DNA of 63,229 bases, taken from positions 1-63,229 of the forward strand of contig JANOQN010000031.1 of the NCBI GenBank assembly GCA_031422315.1, read 5' to 3'. The notes below the pieces were generated by a model, which was given only the letters and a program-made list of their open reading frames with translations, was not told where the DNA came from and searched no databases. The first letter of the stretch is position 1, and the number at the start of each line of letters is the position of its first letter. The DNA is from JANNYA01 sp031422315 (lineage in GTDB: Bacteria; Pseudomonadota; Gammaproteobacteria; Xanthomonadales; SZUA-5). Positions 8,701 through 17,046 of the stretch are shown here, one piece after another. Both the position numbers and the translations under genes were made by a program.

Positions 8701-8989
8701 CATCACGCTCAGTCAAATTAGTCGGTACGCGTCCGCGCTCGTTAAACATGGCAGCTTTGCCGACAATCCAAAGCAGCTCAAACTCACCGTTGGAATGTAC
8801 CCAATGACAGGCTATCGCTGTGTTTTTGCGCGCCGTTTGTTTCAGCAGTTTTCTGACGGTGGAAAGGCCATTTTCAGTGATCGGCGTGGCCCAGGTGCGT
8901 ACGCCAGTGCGTTCGGCAAATTGATCCAAAATGCGGCGTGATTCATTAATCGCGCGGCCGCTGCACTGCGATACTAAAATGATGTTCAT
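5705..8989 (-). CDS. cas2-3: Type I-F Cas2-Cas3 fusion helicase-nuclease
   Basis: A 1094-residue fusion that partners Cas1 in spacer acquisition and degrades target DNA recruited by the Csy complex. In order: a Cas2 domain (about 1-95, beginning MNIILVSQCSGRA); an HD nuclease domain with His123-Asp124 in LWHDFGK; an SF2 helicase with Walker A STGCGKT near 415-421, a DEPD DExD-box motif in LVLDEPDDFDLEDL, and SAT-type motif III in LLSSATLPP; then the accessory C-terminal domain. The start overlaps the cas1 stop by 4 bp. All catalytic motifs look intact. The stop codon touches the DUF559 repeat unit, so its last codons could have been set by that insertion. Confidence 0.98.
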   Translation of the reverse strand: MNIILVSQCSGRAINESRRILDQFAERTGVRTWATPITENGLSTVRKLLKQTARKNTAIACHWVHSNGEFELLWIVGKAAMFNERGRVPTNLTERDVLRSDDENDWHSLTAIRLAAEMAALWHDFGKASALFQKKLESNERLADPYRHEWVSLRLLQAFVGKDADEVWLARLVHIDVESDVWQQRLICDGITPSIDKPFANLAPFAHLVAWLVLAHHRLPLPNLEGVSNNALAAIWTELDASWAHSNESAMVNANDCWRFNGGLPTQSQTWQIRAKKLAADILRDPKHLSLASINNPFIAHLARLALIAGDHQFSSEEGNRNFGDERYPIFANTRADGSRKQRLDEHLIGVARYAKRVALSFSGLANAFPVIAQRRRFRQPASGAFAWQNQAFELAVYLQKRSKQQGFFGINMASTGCGKTLANARIMYGLAPASGARFCVALGLRTLTLQTGDAYRERLNLQEDDIAVMIGSSAVRALHEHAKREERERNNPAIHGSESAEALLDDGIGVRYEGALGTGVLADFLKAKGRDQRNSKTLKMLSAPVLVCTVDHLMPASETLRAGHHIGPMLRLLTSDLVLDEPDDFDLEDLPALTRLVHFAGLLGSRVLLSSATLPPALVQGLFAAYLAGRAMFQANVGAPNRALNVCCAWFDEFGKAYTDCRDELGFSAAHEAFVAVRLKNLGNKASEQRRKARIQTLDIDKSLTKPRHIERAFAKQLPPIYGSLHQLHHTQDPISSKRVSFGLIRMANINAIIAVARTLFSVAPPANTKIHLCVYHSRFPLIVRSGIEKRLDQMLKRHDEFAVFKDAALRKILDHEPETEHVFIVLASPVAEVGRDHDYDWAIVEPSSMRSIIQIAGRVRRHRPGAVQQPNIVLLNQNLRVLTSKPDEPAFKWPGFESSSNFDREKRYLLKTHELAKLLQPEDIEPLSAAPRIVERFEKPRERLLDLEHARLRALLVHERAGEYFVRRFWAGATQFTGIEQSEKTFRNPMKQIEYYVLLDNDVPQHFLVEPKAIDTPQNGQFDLVKLVPAAGVMLWATPHLADGLAALPEAEYMEPQDLARRFACMQVTDYGKTGKLSWHPWLGYASKELDL

Positions 8990-9969
8990 GCTGGTGCCAC
9001 AGCCATTGCCGTGCTAGTTTCTTCAGCGATGCGCTGGGTGGTTTCGATCATAAAATCCAGCGCTTCCGTATTAGTAAAACGATTGATTAGCGCGCTGCGA
9101 AATTCTTGCTCACTTTCGCCGCGCTGCGCGCTCATAAATGCCTGCGGCAGCACTAGCGCGTCTTTAATCAGATCAGCCAAATCGAACACCAATGCGCCTC
9201 GCCGGGTTTTGCCATGCAGCACCGCTAGCCCGTGTGGCAGGCCAAGCACCCAGGCGGTGGTCGCGCCTAAGCCGTAGGCTAGATAATTTCCATGATCAAG
9301 AAACGCATTCGCGCTATCGCTGCCTTCGCCGCGCTTGGCACGGGTAAAATCGCTCAGCTTCAAGGCTTGGCAGGCCATCTGATACAGCGATTTGGTAAGG
9401 CGCGCTTCTTCTTGCAGCAATGCGTCAATTTCCAAAGCGCCGCTAATGCGTTTGCGGCTATCAACGATTAGCGTGCTCAAGCGCACCAAATCAGCTGGAA
9501 ATGCTGAAACCAGTGTGCGGTTGCGCCAACATTTATCGAGCCAATCAAGCCGTGCGTTTTGCAGCAGCTTGGCCGCGTGTAAGCGCCCACCCGGTTTGAA
9601 CCAAAAACCAACCCACTGCTGCAAATACTGGGTTGCACGATATTCGCTTTGTGGCTGCATCCAGGCCACGTCAATATCCACCTCAAGCGCGCTAAACAGT
9701 GGCGTGCCGCCACCACCACAAAATCCTACCAACACGCCCGCTTGCGCCAGTTTACGCATCGCCAATTGGGTGATGGACGTTCCGGTGCCAAGCAAAATGC
9801 TGGTGGTATTGGCAATCGGAATATTCCAATACGCCGACTGCTTGCCTTGCTGGGTAACGTATTCAACCCGGCCGCCTTTAACGAGAACCCGGCAATGCTC
9901 AAGGTAGTAAATGTGTGCGCGCTTGGAATGCAAAATCGTTTTGAGTTCGCTCGCGGGTATGGGTTTCAT
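8986..9969 (-). CDS. cas1: Type I-F CRISPR integrase Cas1
   Basis: A 327-residue Cas1f protein, the integrase that joins new spacers at the leader. It begins KPIPASELKTILHSKRAHIYYLEHC, typical of I-F Cas1. The C-terminal helical domain holds the metal ligands in the GLPHGLAVLHGKTRRG and LVFDLADLIKD segments (His and Asp); the conserved Glu is expected in the preceding SANAFLDHGNYLAYG region. It is the first gene of the cas operon with a good RBS (GAAAGGAAAT) and overlaps cas2-3 by 4 bp. It diverges from the beta-helix gene at 10081. Confidence 0.97.
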   Translation of the reverse strand: MKPIPASELKTILHSKRAHIYYLEHCRVLVKGGRVEYVTQQGKQSAYWNIPIANTTSILLGTGTSITQLAMRKLAQAGVLVGFCGGGGTPLFSALEVDIDVAWMQPQSEYRATQYLQQWVGFWFKPGGRLHAAKLLQNARLDWLDKCWRNRTLVSAFPADLVRLSTLIVDSRKRISGALEIDALLQEEARLTKSLYQMACQALKLSDFTRAKRGEGSDSANAFLDHGNYLAYGLGATTAWVLGLPHGLAVLHGKTRRGALVFDLADLIKDALVLPQAFMSAQRGESEQEFRSALINRFTNTEALDFMIETTQRIAEETSTAMAVAPA

Positions 9970-10080
9970 AGGCTTGATTTCCTTTCAATGAGCAGCTTAA
10001 TGCGTTGGCTTTACTCTACCGCTATTACTCCCTGGCACGCTTTTTGATTCACCGATGAAATCCCAAAACTGGAGCAGACC
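9970..10080. promoter_or_regulatory. Shared upstream region of the cas operon and beta-helix gene
   Basis: A 111-bp gap between two divergently transcribed genes must contain the cas operon promoter. The minus strand shows a clear RBS next to cas1. I see no -35/-10 pair on either strand that I would defend, so the exact promoter is not called. Confidence 0.4.
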
Positions 10081-10956
10081 ATGAAAATCATCAATACCGG
10101 AATTTTTTGTTTATGCGCTGCGCTCGTCTTGTGGCCGAAAGCTGGGCTAGCTGATTATGTCGTGACCCAGCACGGCAGCTCTGCTGACACCACTTCTGAT
10201 GATATTGCCGTGCTTGAGCGCATTAACGCAGGCGCACTTGACAGCACTAGCGGCGATATCGTGCTTGGCCTGGGTGCCAGCGCCACCAAGGCGGACACCA
10301 CGTCTGGCAACGTTACGCTTAGCACGGGTGCGCAAGTTCATGGCCGTATTGATACCACGAGTGGCGATGTGCGCTTGGGCGCCCGTGCCATTAGCGGACA
10401 AATCGACACCACAAGTGGGAATGTTTCATTATTTGATGAGTCCTCTGCGCAAATCATCGACACCACCAGCGGCGATGTGCAGCTGAGCCAAAAAGCCCGC
10501 TGCCGAAAAATCGACACGACCTCCGGCAATGTGAAGCTGGCACAGGGCGCTTATGTCGATGGCATCATCGACACCTCTAGCGGCTCTGTGAACGCCAATT
10601 TTGCCAGTATTGCAGGCGATGTGGATACCAGCTCGGGCTCGATTTGGCTTGAGCGCAGCCGCGTAGGTGATGATGTGCGCACCAGCAGCGGCGATGTAAC
10701 GCTGCTGCAAAGCGATATCCGAGGCGATGTGATTATCCGTGCGCAAAAATGCGGCTGGATAAGCTGGGGTTGTGGTGGAGACAGCGATCAGCGCGTGGTC
10801 ATCGGCGCCGGCACGATTATCCATGGCAGCCTTCGGATTGAGCGCAAAGTCGGGCTGGTGATTGATCCAAGCGCGCGCGTTGGCCGAATTGAAAACCGTT
10901 CGGATACTAGGGTGCCAGCTATGAATCTGCCGGCTGAGCGGGTTGGTGGCTTGTAG
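10081..10956 (+). CDS. Exported beta-helix repeat protein (DTTSG repeats)
   Basis: A 291-residue protein with an N-terminal signal peptide (about 1-24, ending in a GLA-DY cleavage context). Residues 36-217 are ten tandem repeats of D-T-T-S-G-[DN]-V-x-L type; the first residue of each falls at 36, 54, 72, 91, 109, 127, 145, 164, 182 and about 200, a period of 18-19. This is the pattern of a right-handed beta-helix or DUF4097/polymer-forming adhesin-like fold. A Cys-Trp-rich segment (CGWISWGCGG) follows. No catalytic residues are recognisable. It should be periplasmic or surface-exposed. An RBS (GGAG) is near the ATG. Function unknown. Confidence 0.85.
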   Translation: MKIINTGIFCLCAALVLWPKAGLADYVVTQHGSSADTTSDDIAVLERINAGALDSTSGDIVLGLGASATKADTTSGNVTLSTGAQVHGRIDTTSGDVRLGARAISGQIDTTSGNVSLFDESSAQIIDTTSGDVQLSQKARCRKIDTTSGNVKLAQGAYVDGIIDTSSGSVNANFASIAGDVDTSSGSIWLERSRVGDDVRTSSGDVTLLQSDIRGDVIIRAQKCGWISWGCGGDSDQRVVIGAGTIIHGSLRIERKVGLVIDPSARVGRIENRSDTRVPAMNLPAERVGGL

Positions 10957-11047
10957 CTAATTGCTAGCTTATGTCTGTGTTTACTAAAGTTCAGCCCGGA
11001 TCCCGCTACACTCACCGCCTGATGACTAATCGACAGGCCTAAAATCG

Positions 11048-11986
11048 ATGCTGGCGAAACCGGCCAAACAGCGCACCGAGCTATCCCGCGCGATGTGGCT
11101 GATGCTGGCGTCCGCGCTGTTGTTTGGGCTCATGAGTATCACCATTCGCCTGGCATCGGCTGAAATACACGCCTTCGAAATCGCGTTTTTTCGAAATCTA
11201 TTCGGACTTTTGTTCGCGCTGCCGCTGCTCTATCGCGCGGGTTTTGCGGTACTTAAAACTAAGCGGCTTGGGCTGTATTTTGTGCGCTGCATAGTTGGCC
11301 TGAGCGCGATGCTGACCGGTTTTTGGAGCTTGGTGCATTTGCCGCTTGCTAAGGCGATTGCTTTGAGCTTCACCACACCACTGTTTGTCACGATTGGCGC
11401 TGTGCTGTTTTTAGGTGAAACGGTGCGTGCTCGGCGTTGGAGCGCGGTGGTGATTGGCTTTATTGGCGCGTTAATCATCATCAAACCTTGGAGTGTCAAC
11501 CTAAGCAACATGCTGGCAGCAGGCACGGTTATCGCGCTTGGCTCGGCCTTGCTATCGGCCAGCGCAGCAATTAGCGTCAAATTTTTATCAAGAACTGAGC
11601 CTGCGGTGGCGATTGTTATCTATATGGTGCTGATCATGACGCCGCTCTCACTGATTCCCGCGCTTGGCGTGTGGATTTGGCCAAGTCCGATCAGCTGGTT
11701 TTGGCTGGTGTTAACCGGCGGGCTTGGCACTTTTGCCCACGTCATGATGACGCGCGCGTTTCAATTAGGCGATGTCAGTTTGCTAACGCCGATCAATTTT
11801 ATTCAGCTGCCGGTTGTGGCAATTTGCGCCTGGCTACTGTTCGCCGAATCCATTGATCACTACACGCTGATTGGTGCGGGCATTATCTTTTGCTCAACAA
11901 TCTACATCGCGCATCGAGAGAGAGTGCTGGCTCGGCGCATCATTACCGATGCGCTAATTTCTCAGGACGAGAAAGTTAACCGATAG
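11048..11986 (+). CDS. EamA/DMT family transporter
   Basis: A 312-residue membrane protein with about ten hydrophobic helices arranged as two EamA repeats (roughly 18-145 and 160-290). The LMSITIRLASAEIHAFEIAFFRNLFGLLFALP segment and the LFLGETVRARRW turn at the end of the first half are typical of drug/metabolite transporter superfamily exporters. Substrate cannot be told from sequence. It stands alone: the preceding beta-helix gene ends 91 bp upstream and the next gene is 285 bp away. The stretch 11987-12271 after it holds no gene I can support. Confidence 0.9.
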   Translation: MLAKPAKQRTELSRAMWLMLASALLFGLMSITIRLASAEIHAFEIAFFRNLFGLLFALPLLYRAGFAVLKTKRLGLYFVRCIVGLSAMLTGFWSLVHLPLAKAIALSFTTPLFVTIGAVLFLGETVRARRWSAVVIGFIGALIIIKPWSVNLSNMLAAGTVIALGSALLSASAAISVKFLSRTEPAVAIVIYMVLIMTPLSLIPALGVWIWPSPISWFWLVLTGGLGTFAHVMMTRAFQLGDVSLLTPINFIQLPVVAICAWLLFAESIDHYTLIGAGIIFCSTIYIAHRERVLARRIITDALISQDEKVNR

Positions 11987-12271
11987 AAAGTAACTCAAGT
12001 AATCGCCTTTTGACAAAGCGCTATTTGTCGGGTGTCTGGTTTTAAAGTTGACTGATTGTTGCGTATAAGTTTCCCAGCTCAAGAGGGTAATGAGTGCTTT
12101 CAGGCTGGCGCAACTTAAGTGGCATTGAAAATGACAGGAAAACATCAACAAGCGTGCAGTTTTCGCCTAAACTTGATCAAAGGTGGCACCCAATGGATGC
12201 GTTGCAGACTCAGTAAATAACTGAATGTGTGACGAACTGTGCGGTTTTTTTGCTGTCTAAATGGAGAAGCT

Positions 12272-14734
12272 ATGACAAAAACCGAACACTCCTCAATCGT
12301 TGAGCAGCAACTTCGAACGCTGTTACACAATGTACCAACCGCGGCGCAAGGCTACAGCCAGGAAGGCATTGTTCGCTTCTGGAACAAGTCTTCGGAGCTT
12401 TTGTACGGCTACACCGCAGCCGAGGCGATTGGTAAAAACGTGCTGGATTTGATTATTCCGCCTGAGCTTCGCGAAAGCGTCGAGCTGGGCATGCGCCAGA
12501 TGTTGGCCACTGGCACGGTAGTGCCCTCAGAACAAATGAGCCTAATGCGCAAAGATGGCTCGCGCGTGGAAGTTTTTTCAAGCCACTATTTGCTGCGCGC
12601 GCCTACTGGTGAGCCCGAATTGTTTGGCATTGATGTCGATTTAACCGAACTGAAGCTGAGCGAAGAGCGTCTTCAGGCCAGTGATCAACGTTTTCGCACG
12701 CTCATTGAAGCGATTCCCGATGCAATTTTTTTGAAAGATGGCAATGGCCGCTGGCAAATACTCAACGATGCCGCAGTCAAATTATTCCAGTTAAGCGAGT
12801 TTCCCTGGCAAGGCGTTACCGATATCGAAATGGCAAAACTTCGCCCTGCCCACGAAAAAGTATACAGAGCATGCGTTCTTGACGATGAAAAAACTTGGGC
12901 CGCCCAAGAGCTGATGATGTTCACCGAAAACATGCAGCAGGACGATGGCAGTATGCTGCAATACGAGGTGTTGAAGTCACCTATTTTTACCGAGGAAGGT
13001 GCGCGCAAGGCGCTGGTAGTCGTGGCGCGTGACGTAACAGAACAAAAGAAATCTGAAGCGGAATTGCGCATCGCGGCAATCGCGTTTGATTCACAACAGG
13101 GCATGTTTGTAACCGATCCTGATTACGTCATTTTGAGAGTCAACACGGCTTTTACCGAAATTACTGGCTACAGCGCCGAAGAGGCCATCGGTAAAAAACC
13201 GCATGATTTACTTAGCTCCGGCAGGCACGAAGCAGGTTTTTTTGAAGAGGTAGAACGGTGCTTGGCGCTAACTGGCACTTGGCAAGGGGAAATATGGGAT
13301 CGCAGAAAAAACGGCGAGATTTTTCCAGAGTGGATGGCGCTGACTGCCGTACGTGACACTGCTGGAAAATTGACGCATTACGTCGCAGCCTTTACCGATG
13401 TAACCGAACGCAAAGCAGCTGAAGAACAAATCCAGCATTTGGCTTTTTTTGACGCGCTAACGGAGCTACCCAATCGCAGGCTGTTGATGGATCGCTTAAA
13501 GCAGGCAATCGCGGCGTGCGCACGCGGGCAAAATTTTGCGGCTTTGCTATTTGTTGATTTGGATCATTTCAAGTTTTTGAATGACACCCACGGCCATTTT
13601 CTTGGCGACCAATTGCTCAGCGAAGCGGCCTTGCGCCTTAGCGCCTGCGTCAGTGAAGGCACCACGGTGGCACGCCTAGGCGGCGATGAATTTGTCGTGG
13701 TTTTGGAAGATCTAGGCAAAAGTGAAACCGAAGCCGCAAGCGCCGCTGAAACACTGGGCGAAAAAATTCGCATATCACTCAAGCAGCGTTATTTACTCAC
13801 GGAGCTGATTTATCACAGCGGCGCAAGTGTAGGCGTTACGCTATTTGATGGCGATGAGACCAGTATTGACGCGCCGTTAAAACGCGCTGATCTAGCGATG
13901 TATCAAGCCAAAGCCGCTGGGCGCAATTTGTTGCGTTTTTTTGATCCGCAAATGCAGGCGATTGTGAGCGCGCGCTCAGCATTGGAATCGGGCTTGCGTG
14001 AAGCCATGGCGCAGAACCAGCTGACCCTACACTATCAAGCACAGACTTCTATAAAAACGATCACCGGTGTTGAAGCGCTTTTGCGCTGGCAACATCCAGG
14101 GCGCGGCTTAGTTTTGCCTGGTGAATTCATTGCGCTTGCCGAAGAAACTGGCCTTATTTTAGCAATCGGCAAATGGGTGCTTAACTCCGCTTGTATGCAG
14201 CTTGCGCGCTGGGCGCAGAGCCCGCGCACGGCGCGGCTTAGCATTTCAGTCAATGTAAGCCTTAAGCAATTTCATCAAGCCCATTTCGTCGCAGAGGTGC
14301 TGGAATTGCTGGCAACTAGCGGCGCAAATCCGCATTTGTTGAAGTTAGAGCTCACCGAAAGCGTGTTGGTCACGCACGTTGATGACGTCATTTCGAAAAT
14401 GACCGCGCTCAAAGCGCACGGTGTGGGCTTTGCGCTGGATGATTTTGGCACCGGTTATTCATCGCTTTCTAATTTGAAGCGCTTACCGCTCGATCAGCTC
14501 AAAATCGATCAAAGTTTTGTTCGCGATATTTTAACTGACCCGAACGACGCTGCTATTGCGAAAATGATTGTCGCGCTGGGCGATAGCTTAGGCTTGGCTG
14601 TGATCGCTGAGGGCGTAGAAACAGAAGCCCAGCGCGAATTTTTAGCGGGTAACGGTTGTCTGGCGTATCAAGGTTATTTGTGCAGCGCACCGCTCTCAGC
14701 TGAGGCGTTTGAAGATTTTTTGAGTGCTAGGTAG
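12272..14734 (+). CDS. PAS-PAS-PAS-GGDEF-EAL cyclic-di-GMP protein
   Basis: An 820-residue, apparently cytoplasmic, c-di-GMP signalling protein. Three PAS domains (about 12-130, 140-260 and 262-385) precede a GGDEF domain with an intact RLGGDEF and an EAL domain with EALLRW, SVNVS, LTES, DDFGTGYSSL, LKIDQSF and AEGVET, so both synthase and phosphodiesterase motifs look catalytically competent. The product-inhibition RxxD site expected upstream of GGDEF is absent. I chose the ATG at 12272, preceded by GGAGAAG, over an in-frame start 33 bp upstream. No transmembrane segment is seen, so sensing is probably through the PAS domains. Confidence 0.95.
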   Translation: MTKTEHSSIVEQQLRTLLHNVPTAAQGYSQEGIVRFWNKSSELLYGYTAAEAIGKNVLDLIIPPELRESVELGMRQMLATGTVVPSEQMSLMRKDGSRVEVFSSHYLLRAPTGEPELFGIDVDLTELKLSEERLQASDQRFRTLIEAIPDAIFLKDGNGRWQILNDAAVKLFQLSEFPWQGVTDIEMAKLRPAHEKVYRACVLDDEKTWAAQELMMFTENMQQDDGSMLQYEVLKSPIFTEEGARKALVVVARDVTEQKKSEAELRIAAIAFDSQQGMFVTDPDYVILRVNTAFTEITGYSAEEAIGKKPHDLLSSGRHEAGFFEEVERCLALTGTWQGEIWDRRKNGEIFPEWMALTAVRDTAGKLTHYVAAFTDVTERKAAEEQIQHLAFFDALTELPNRRLLMDRLKQAIAACARGQNFAALLFVDLDHFKFLNDTHGHFLGDQLLSEAALRLSACVSEGTTVARLGGDEFVVVLEDLGKSETEAASAAETLGEKIRISLKQRYLLTELIYHSGASVGVTLFDGDETSIDAPLKRADLAMYQAKAAGRNLLRFFDPQMQAIVSARSALESGLREAMAQNQLTLHYQAQTSIKTITGVEALLRWQHPGRGLVLPGEFIALAEETGLILAIGKWVLNSACMQLARWAQSPRTARLSISVNVSLKQFHQAHFVAEVLELLATSGANPHLLKLELTESVLVTHVDDVISKMTALKAHGVGFALDDFGTGYSSLSNLKRLPLDQLKIDQSFVRDILTDPNDAAIAKMIVALGDSLGLAVIAEGVETEAQREFLAGNGCLAYQGYLCSAPLSAEAFEDFLSAR

Positions 14735-14773
14735 ATTTCCCAGCGCATTGCATAACAATCAACTAGCGACTAG

Positions 14774-15247
14774 CTACTCCGTCGTCACTTCTTCCTCAGC
14801 AATCTCACGTTCTTTTTTGGCTGCTTTAAGTTCGCGCTGATATTCACGTGTGGCTTCAATGAGGGCATCTTCAGGCTTAAAAACCACCGATTTGCCGCCT
14901 GGTTTGAAATCGCCTTCAATAACGGTCAATTGACCATCAGCGAAGCGCAACGATAGGCTTTTCGTCTGCACCGGTTCGCCATCGGATTTATAGCTGTATA
15001 GATAATCCCAGCGGTCTTGCTGGAACGGCGTTTGGATTGCCGGTGTGCCTAAGATCAGTGCCACTTGGCGTTTGCTCATGCCTGGAGATAGCTCATCTAC
15101 ACTTTTTTGATCCAACAAATTGCCTTGGGCAATCGTTTGTTTGTAGATCATCCCGCACGCGTTGAGCGTTAAAAGCGAAGCAGCGAGAAACAGCGTGTTC
15201 AAAATTCGGGGGCGTAAAGGCAGAGCAAACTTCAAAGACTGAAACAT
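14774..15247 (-). CDS. bamE: Outer membrane assembly lipoprotein BamE
   Basis: A 157-residue BamE/SmpA lipoprotein of the BAM complex, which inserts beta-barrels into the outer membrane. It has a signal peptide with lipobox LNAC, then the family core: IAQGNLLDQKSVDELSPGMSKRQVALILGTP and a WDYLYS segment. The C-terminal tail is charged (about 40 residues rich in E, K and R) and longer than in E. coli. The start was placed at 15247, because the longer ORF would put 39 unlikely residues ahead of the signal peptide and run into the fur promoter. It is divergent from fur, the usual arrangement in gammaproteobacteria. Confidence 0.93.
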   Translation of the reverse strand: MFQSLKFALPLRPRILNTLFLAASLLTLNACGMIYKQTIAQGNLLDQKSVDELSPGMSKRQVALILGTPAIQTPFQQDRWDYLYSYKSDGEPVQTKSLSLRFADGQLTVIEGDFKPGGKSVVFKPEDALIEATREYQRELKAAKKEREIAEEEVTTE

Positions 15248-15257
15248 GGGCGAGGGC

Positions 15258-15287
15258 TTACACAAAAGAGCGGAGACGCGCGATAAT
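15258..15287 (+). promoter_or_regulatory. Putative sigma-70 promoter of fur
   Basis: TTACAC at 15258-15263 and GATAAT at 15282-15287 with an 18-bp spacer lie about 33 bp before the fur start, in the fur/bamE intergenic region. The call rests on sequence match alone. I did not find a convincing Fur box. Confidence 0.5.
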
Positions 15288-15319
15288 AGCCGCTGGACTC
15301 GCCAGAAACGCTGAACACT

Positions 15320-15733
15320 GTGGAAACTCAAGAACTTAGACGCGCCGGACTTAAAATCACGCATCCGCGCATGCGAATCCTAGAAATACTCGAAACCAGC
15401 AGCAGCAAACACATGACCGCGGAGGATGTGTTCAAGCTGCTGCTAGAAAACAGCGATGAAATTGGTCTGGCTACGGTTTACCGAGTTTTAAACCAGTTTG
15501 AAACAGCCGGTATCGTTAGCCGCAATAATTTTGAGGGCGGACAGGCGGTGTATGAGCTTGATCGCGGTGGGCATCATGATCACATGGTTTGTCTTGACAC
15601 TGGCAAGGTAATCGAGTTTGAAAGCCCTGAAATAGAGCGTTTGCAGCGTGAAATTGCGGATGCGCACGGCTATTCGCTGGAGGAGCACAATCTAGTGCTT
15701 TACGTGCGCCCTAAACGCAAAGGTGCAATTTGA
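15320..15733 (+). CDS. fur: Ferric uptake regulator Fur
   Basis: A 137-residue Fur repressor. The winged-helix part includes GLKITHPRMRILEIL and the recognition helix region EIGLATVYRVLNQFETAGIV; the dimerisation part carries the metal-binding RGGHHDHMVCLDTGKVIEF. It has only a single Cys in the HHDHMVCLDTG segment and no C-terminal CXXC pair, a known variant among proteobacterial Fur proteins. The start is GTG. It is divergent from bamE and its stop overlaps the TTG start of the downstream methyltransferase by 4 bp. Confidence 0.96.
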   Translation: METQELRRAGLKITHPRMRILEILETSSSKHMTAEDVFKLLLENSDEIGLATVYRVLNQFETAGIVSRNNFEGGQAVYELDRGGHHDHMVCLDTGKVIEFESPEIERLQREIADAHGYSLEEHNLVLYVRPKRKGAI

Positions 15734-16329
15734 AGGCGGCGCGCTGGCGCGATCAAGCCGGTCAGCACTGGTTGTTTTTCCGCCAATGGGTGCGCGCACC
15801 GTTATTGACCGCATCAGTAGTGCCAAGCAGCCGCGCGCTGGCGGAAAAAATGGTCGCGCAAGTCGGCCGCGATGCGCGTCATGTGATTGAGCTTGGTGCC
15901 GGTACGGGCGTATTTACCGAAGCGCTTTTGGAGAGACAGCATCGGCTTGAGCAGCTTTTAGTGGTCGAATTAAACCCGCAAATGCATGCACAGCTGTGCC
16001 ATCGATTTCCAACCGCGAATGTCGTTTTAGGTGATGCAGCAGCGCTCGAGCAAATCGTTGCTAGTAAAACGCAATTTGGCTCAGCTGGCGCAGATGCCGT
16101 TATTAGCGGTCTAGGGCTATTGAATATGCCGCCAGCAGTCGTCAGCGCAATTTTAAGCAGTGCATTTGCCGTGCTCAAACCCGGCGCGCCGTTTATTCAA
16201 TTCACTTATGGCCCTACCTGTCCGGTCAATCGTGAAATGCGTTATGCGCTCGGGCTAACGTCAGAGCGCGTTGCGTTTACGCTGCGCAATATTCCACCGG
16301 CGAGTGTTTATGTATTGCGAAAACGCTAG
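15730..16329 (+). CDS. PmtA-like SAM-dependent methyltransferase
   Basis: A 199-residue class I methyltransferase resembling phospholipid N-methyltransferase (PmtA) and related proteins: WVRAPLLTASVVPSSRALAEKM, then motif I VIELGAGTGVFTEALL, an acidic motif II (VVELN) and a central DAVISGLGLLNMP segment. Such enzymes methylate phosphatidylethanolamine or other lipids, but the substrate is not proven by sequence. The start is a TTG whose codon overlaps the fur stop (TTGA), suggesting coupling. The first internal ATG is at residue 41 and would remove conserved sequence, so TTG is preferred. Confidence 0.82.
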   Translation: MKAARWRDQAGQHWLFFRQWVRAPLLTASVVPSSRALAEKMVAQVGRDARHVIELGAGTGVFTEALLERQHRLEQLLVVELNPQMHAQLCHRFPTANVVLGDAAALEQIVASKTQFGSAGADAVISGLGLLNMPPAVVSAILSSAFAVLKPGAPFIQFTYGPTCPVNREMRYALGLTSERVAFTLRNIPPASVYVLRKR

Positions 16330-16428
16330 CGCTTTCTCCTCAATAACGCGCTCATGATTTAGACGCTCGCGCGTATTTCACCGGCAATGTATTGCACACT
16401 AACGTAATTTTTGACACCGAGGCGCCTC

Positions 16429-17019
16429 ATGTCAGCACAACGTCAATTACAGAATTCGACTTACGCAGACTATCTGCAGATTAGCGATGGCAAACGCTAT
16501 GAGCTTATTCAAGGGCAATTTTGGCTCATGGCCGGTGCGGGAACTTTGCATCAGCGTGCGGTGGGTGAGATTTTTCTTCAACTTGCGACGCAGTTAAAAG
16601 GCAAACCCTGCCGCGTGTTCGTTGCGCCTTTTGATGTACGCCTTGCAGAAGCGCATGACGCGAGCGGTTTTGAATCTAATGTTGTGCAGCCAGACGTCTT
16701 GATCACCTGCGACCGGAGCAAAGAAACGCCCACAGGTCTCAAAGGCGCCCCCGATGTGACCATTGAAGTTATAAGCCCGAACGGTTCTGGTCGCGATTTA
16801 GTGGTGAAGCGCCGCTTGTATGAGCGCGCGGGTGTTGCAGAATACTGGGCATTTGATCCAGAGGGTAGGGTGCTGCACATGCACTGCTTAGTCGATGGAA
16901 AATTTATCTACGAAAGTGTCATTGCGCGCGGTGTGCTTGAGTTGCAATCGCTAAAGCTAGCGGTAGATTTTGACCAAATTGAATGTGCTGAAGGATTTGT
17001 CTATCCGGAGGAATATTGA
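16429..17019 (+). CDS. Uma2 family putative restriction endonuclease-like protein
   Basis: A 196-residue Uma2 (DUF820) protein of the PD-(D/E)XK fold. Hallmarks are YLQISDGKRYELIQGQFWLMAGAG, VQPDVLIT (core Asp), GAPDVTIEVISP (core Glu) and KRRLYERAGVAEYWAFDPE. The family is abundant in cyanobacteria and scattered elsewhere, and its biological role is unclear. The start was set at the ATG 18 bp into the longest ORF. It is a single gene between the methyltransferase and the convergent glutamate-cysteine ligase. Confidence 0.9.
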   Translation: MSAQRQLQNSTYADYLQISDGKRYELIQGQFWLMAGAGTLHQRAVGEIFLQLATQLKGKPCRVFVAPFDVRLAEAHDASGFESNVVQPDVLITCDRSKETPTGLKGAPDVTIEVISPNGSGRDLVVKRRLYERAGVAEYWAFDPEGRVLHMHCLVDGKFIYESVIARGVLELQSLKLAVDFDQIECAEGFVYPEEY

Positions 17020-17046
17020 TTTGCGTGGCGATCCGCTGCTTTGTCC

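Noticed and set aside
11987..12271. c-di-GMP riboswitch or other structured RNA before the GGDEF-EAL gene
   Set aside because: I looked for the GEMM core and a terminator-like hairpin and did not find a convincing one.
15248..15364. 39-residue N-terminal extension of bamE
   Set aside because: It would overlap the fur start and push the lipoprotein signal peptide inside the protein.
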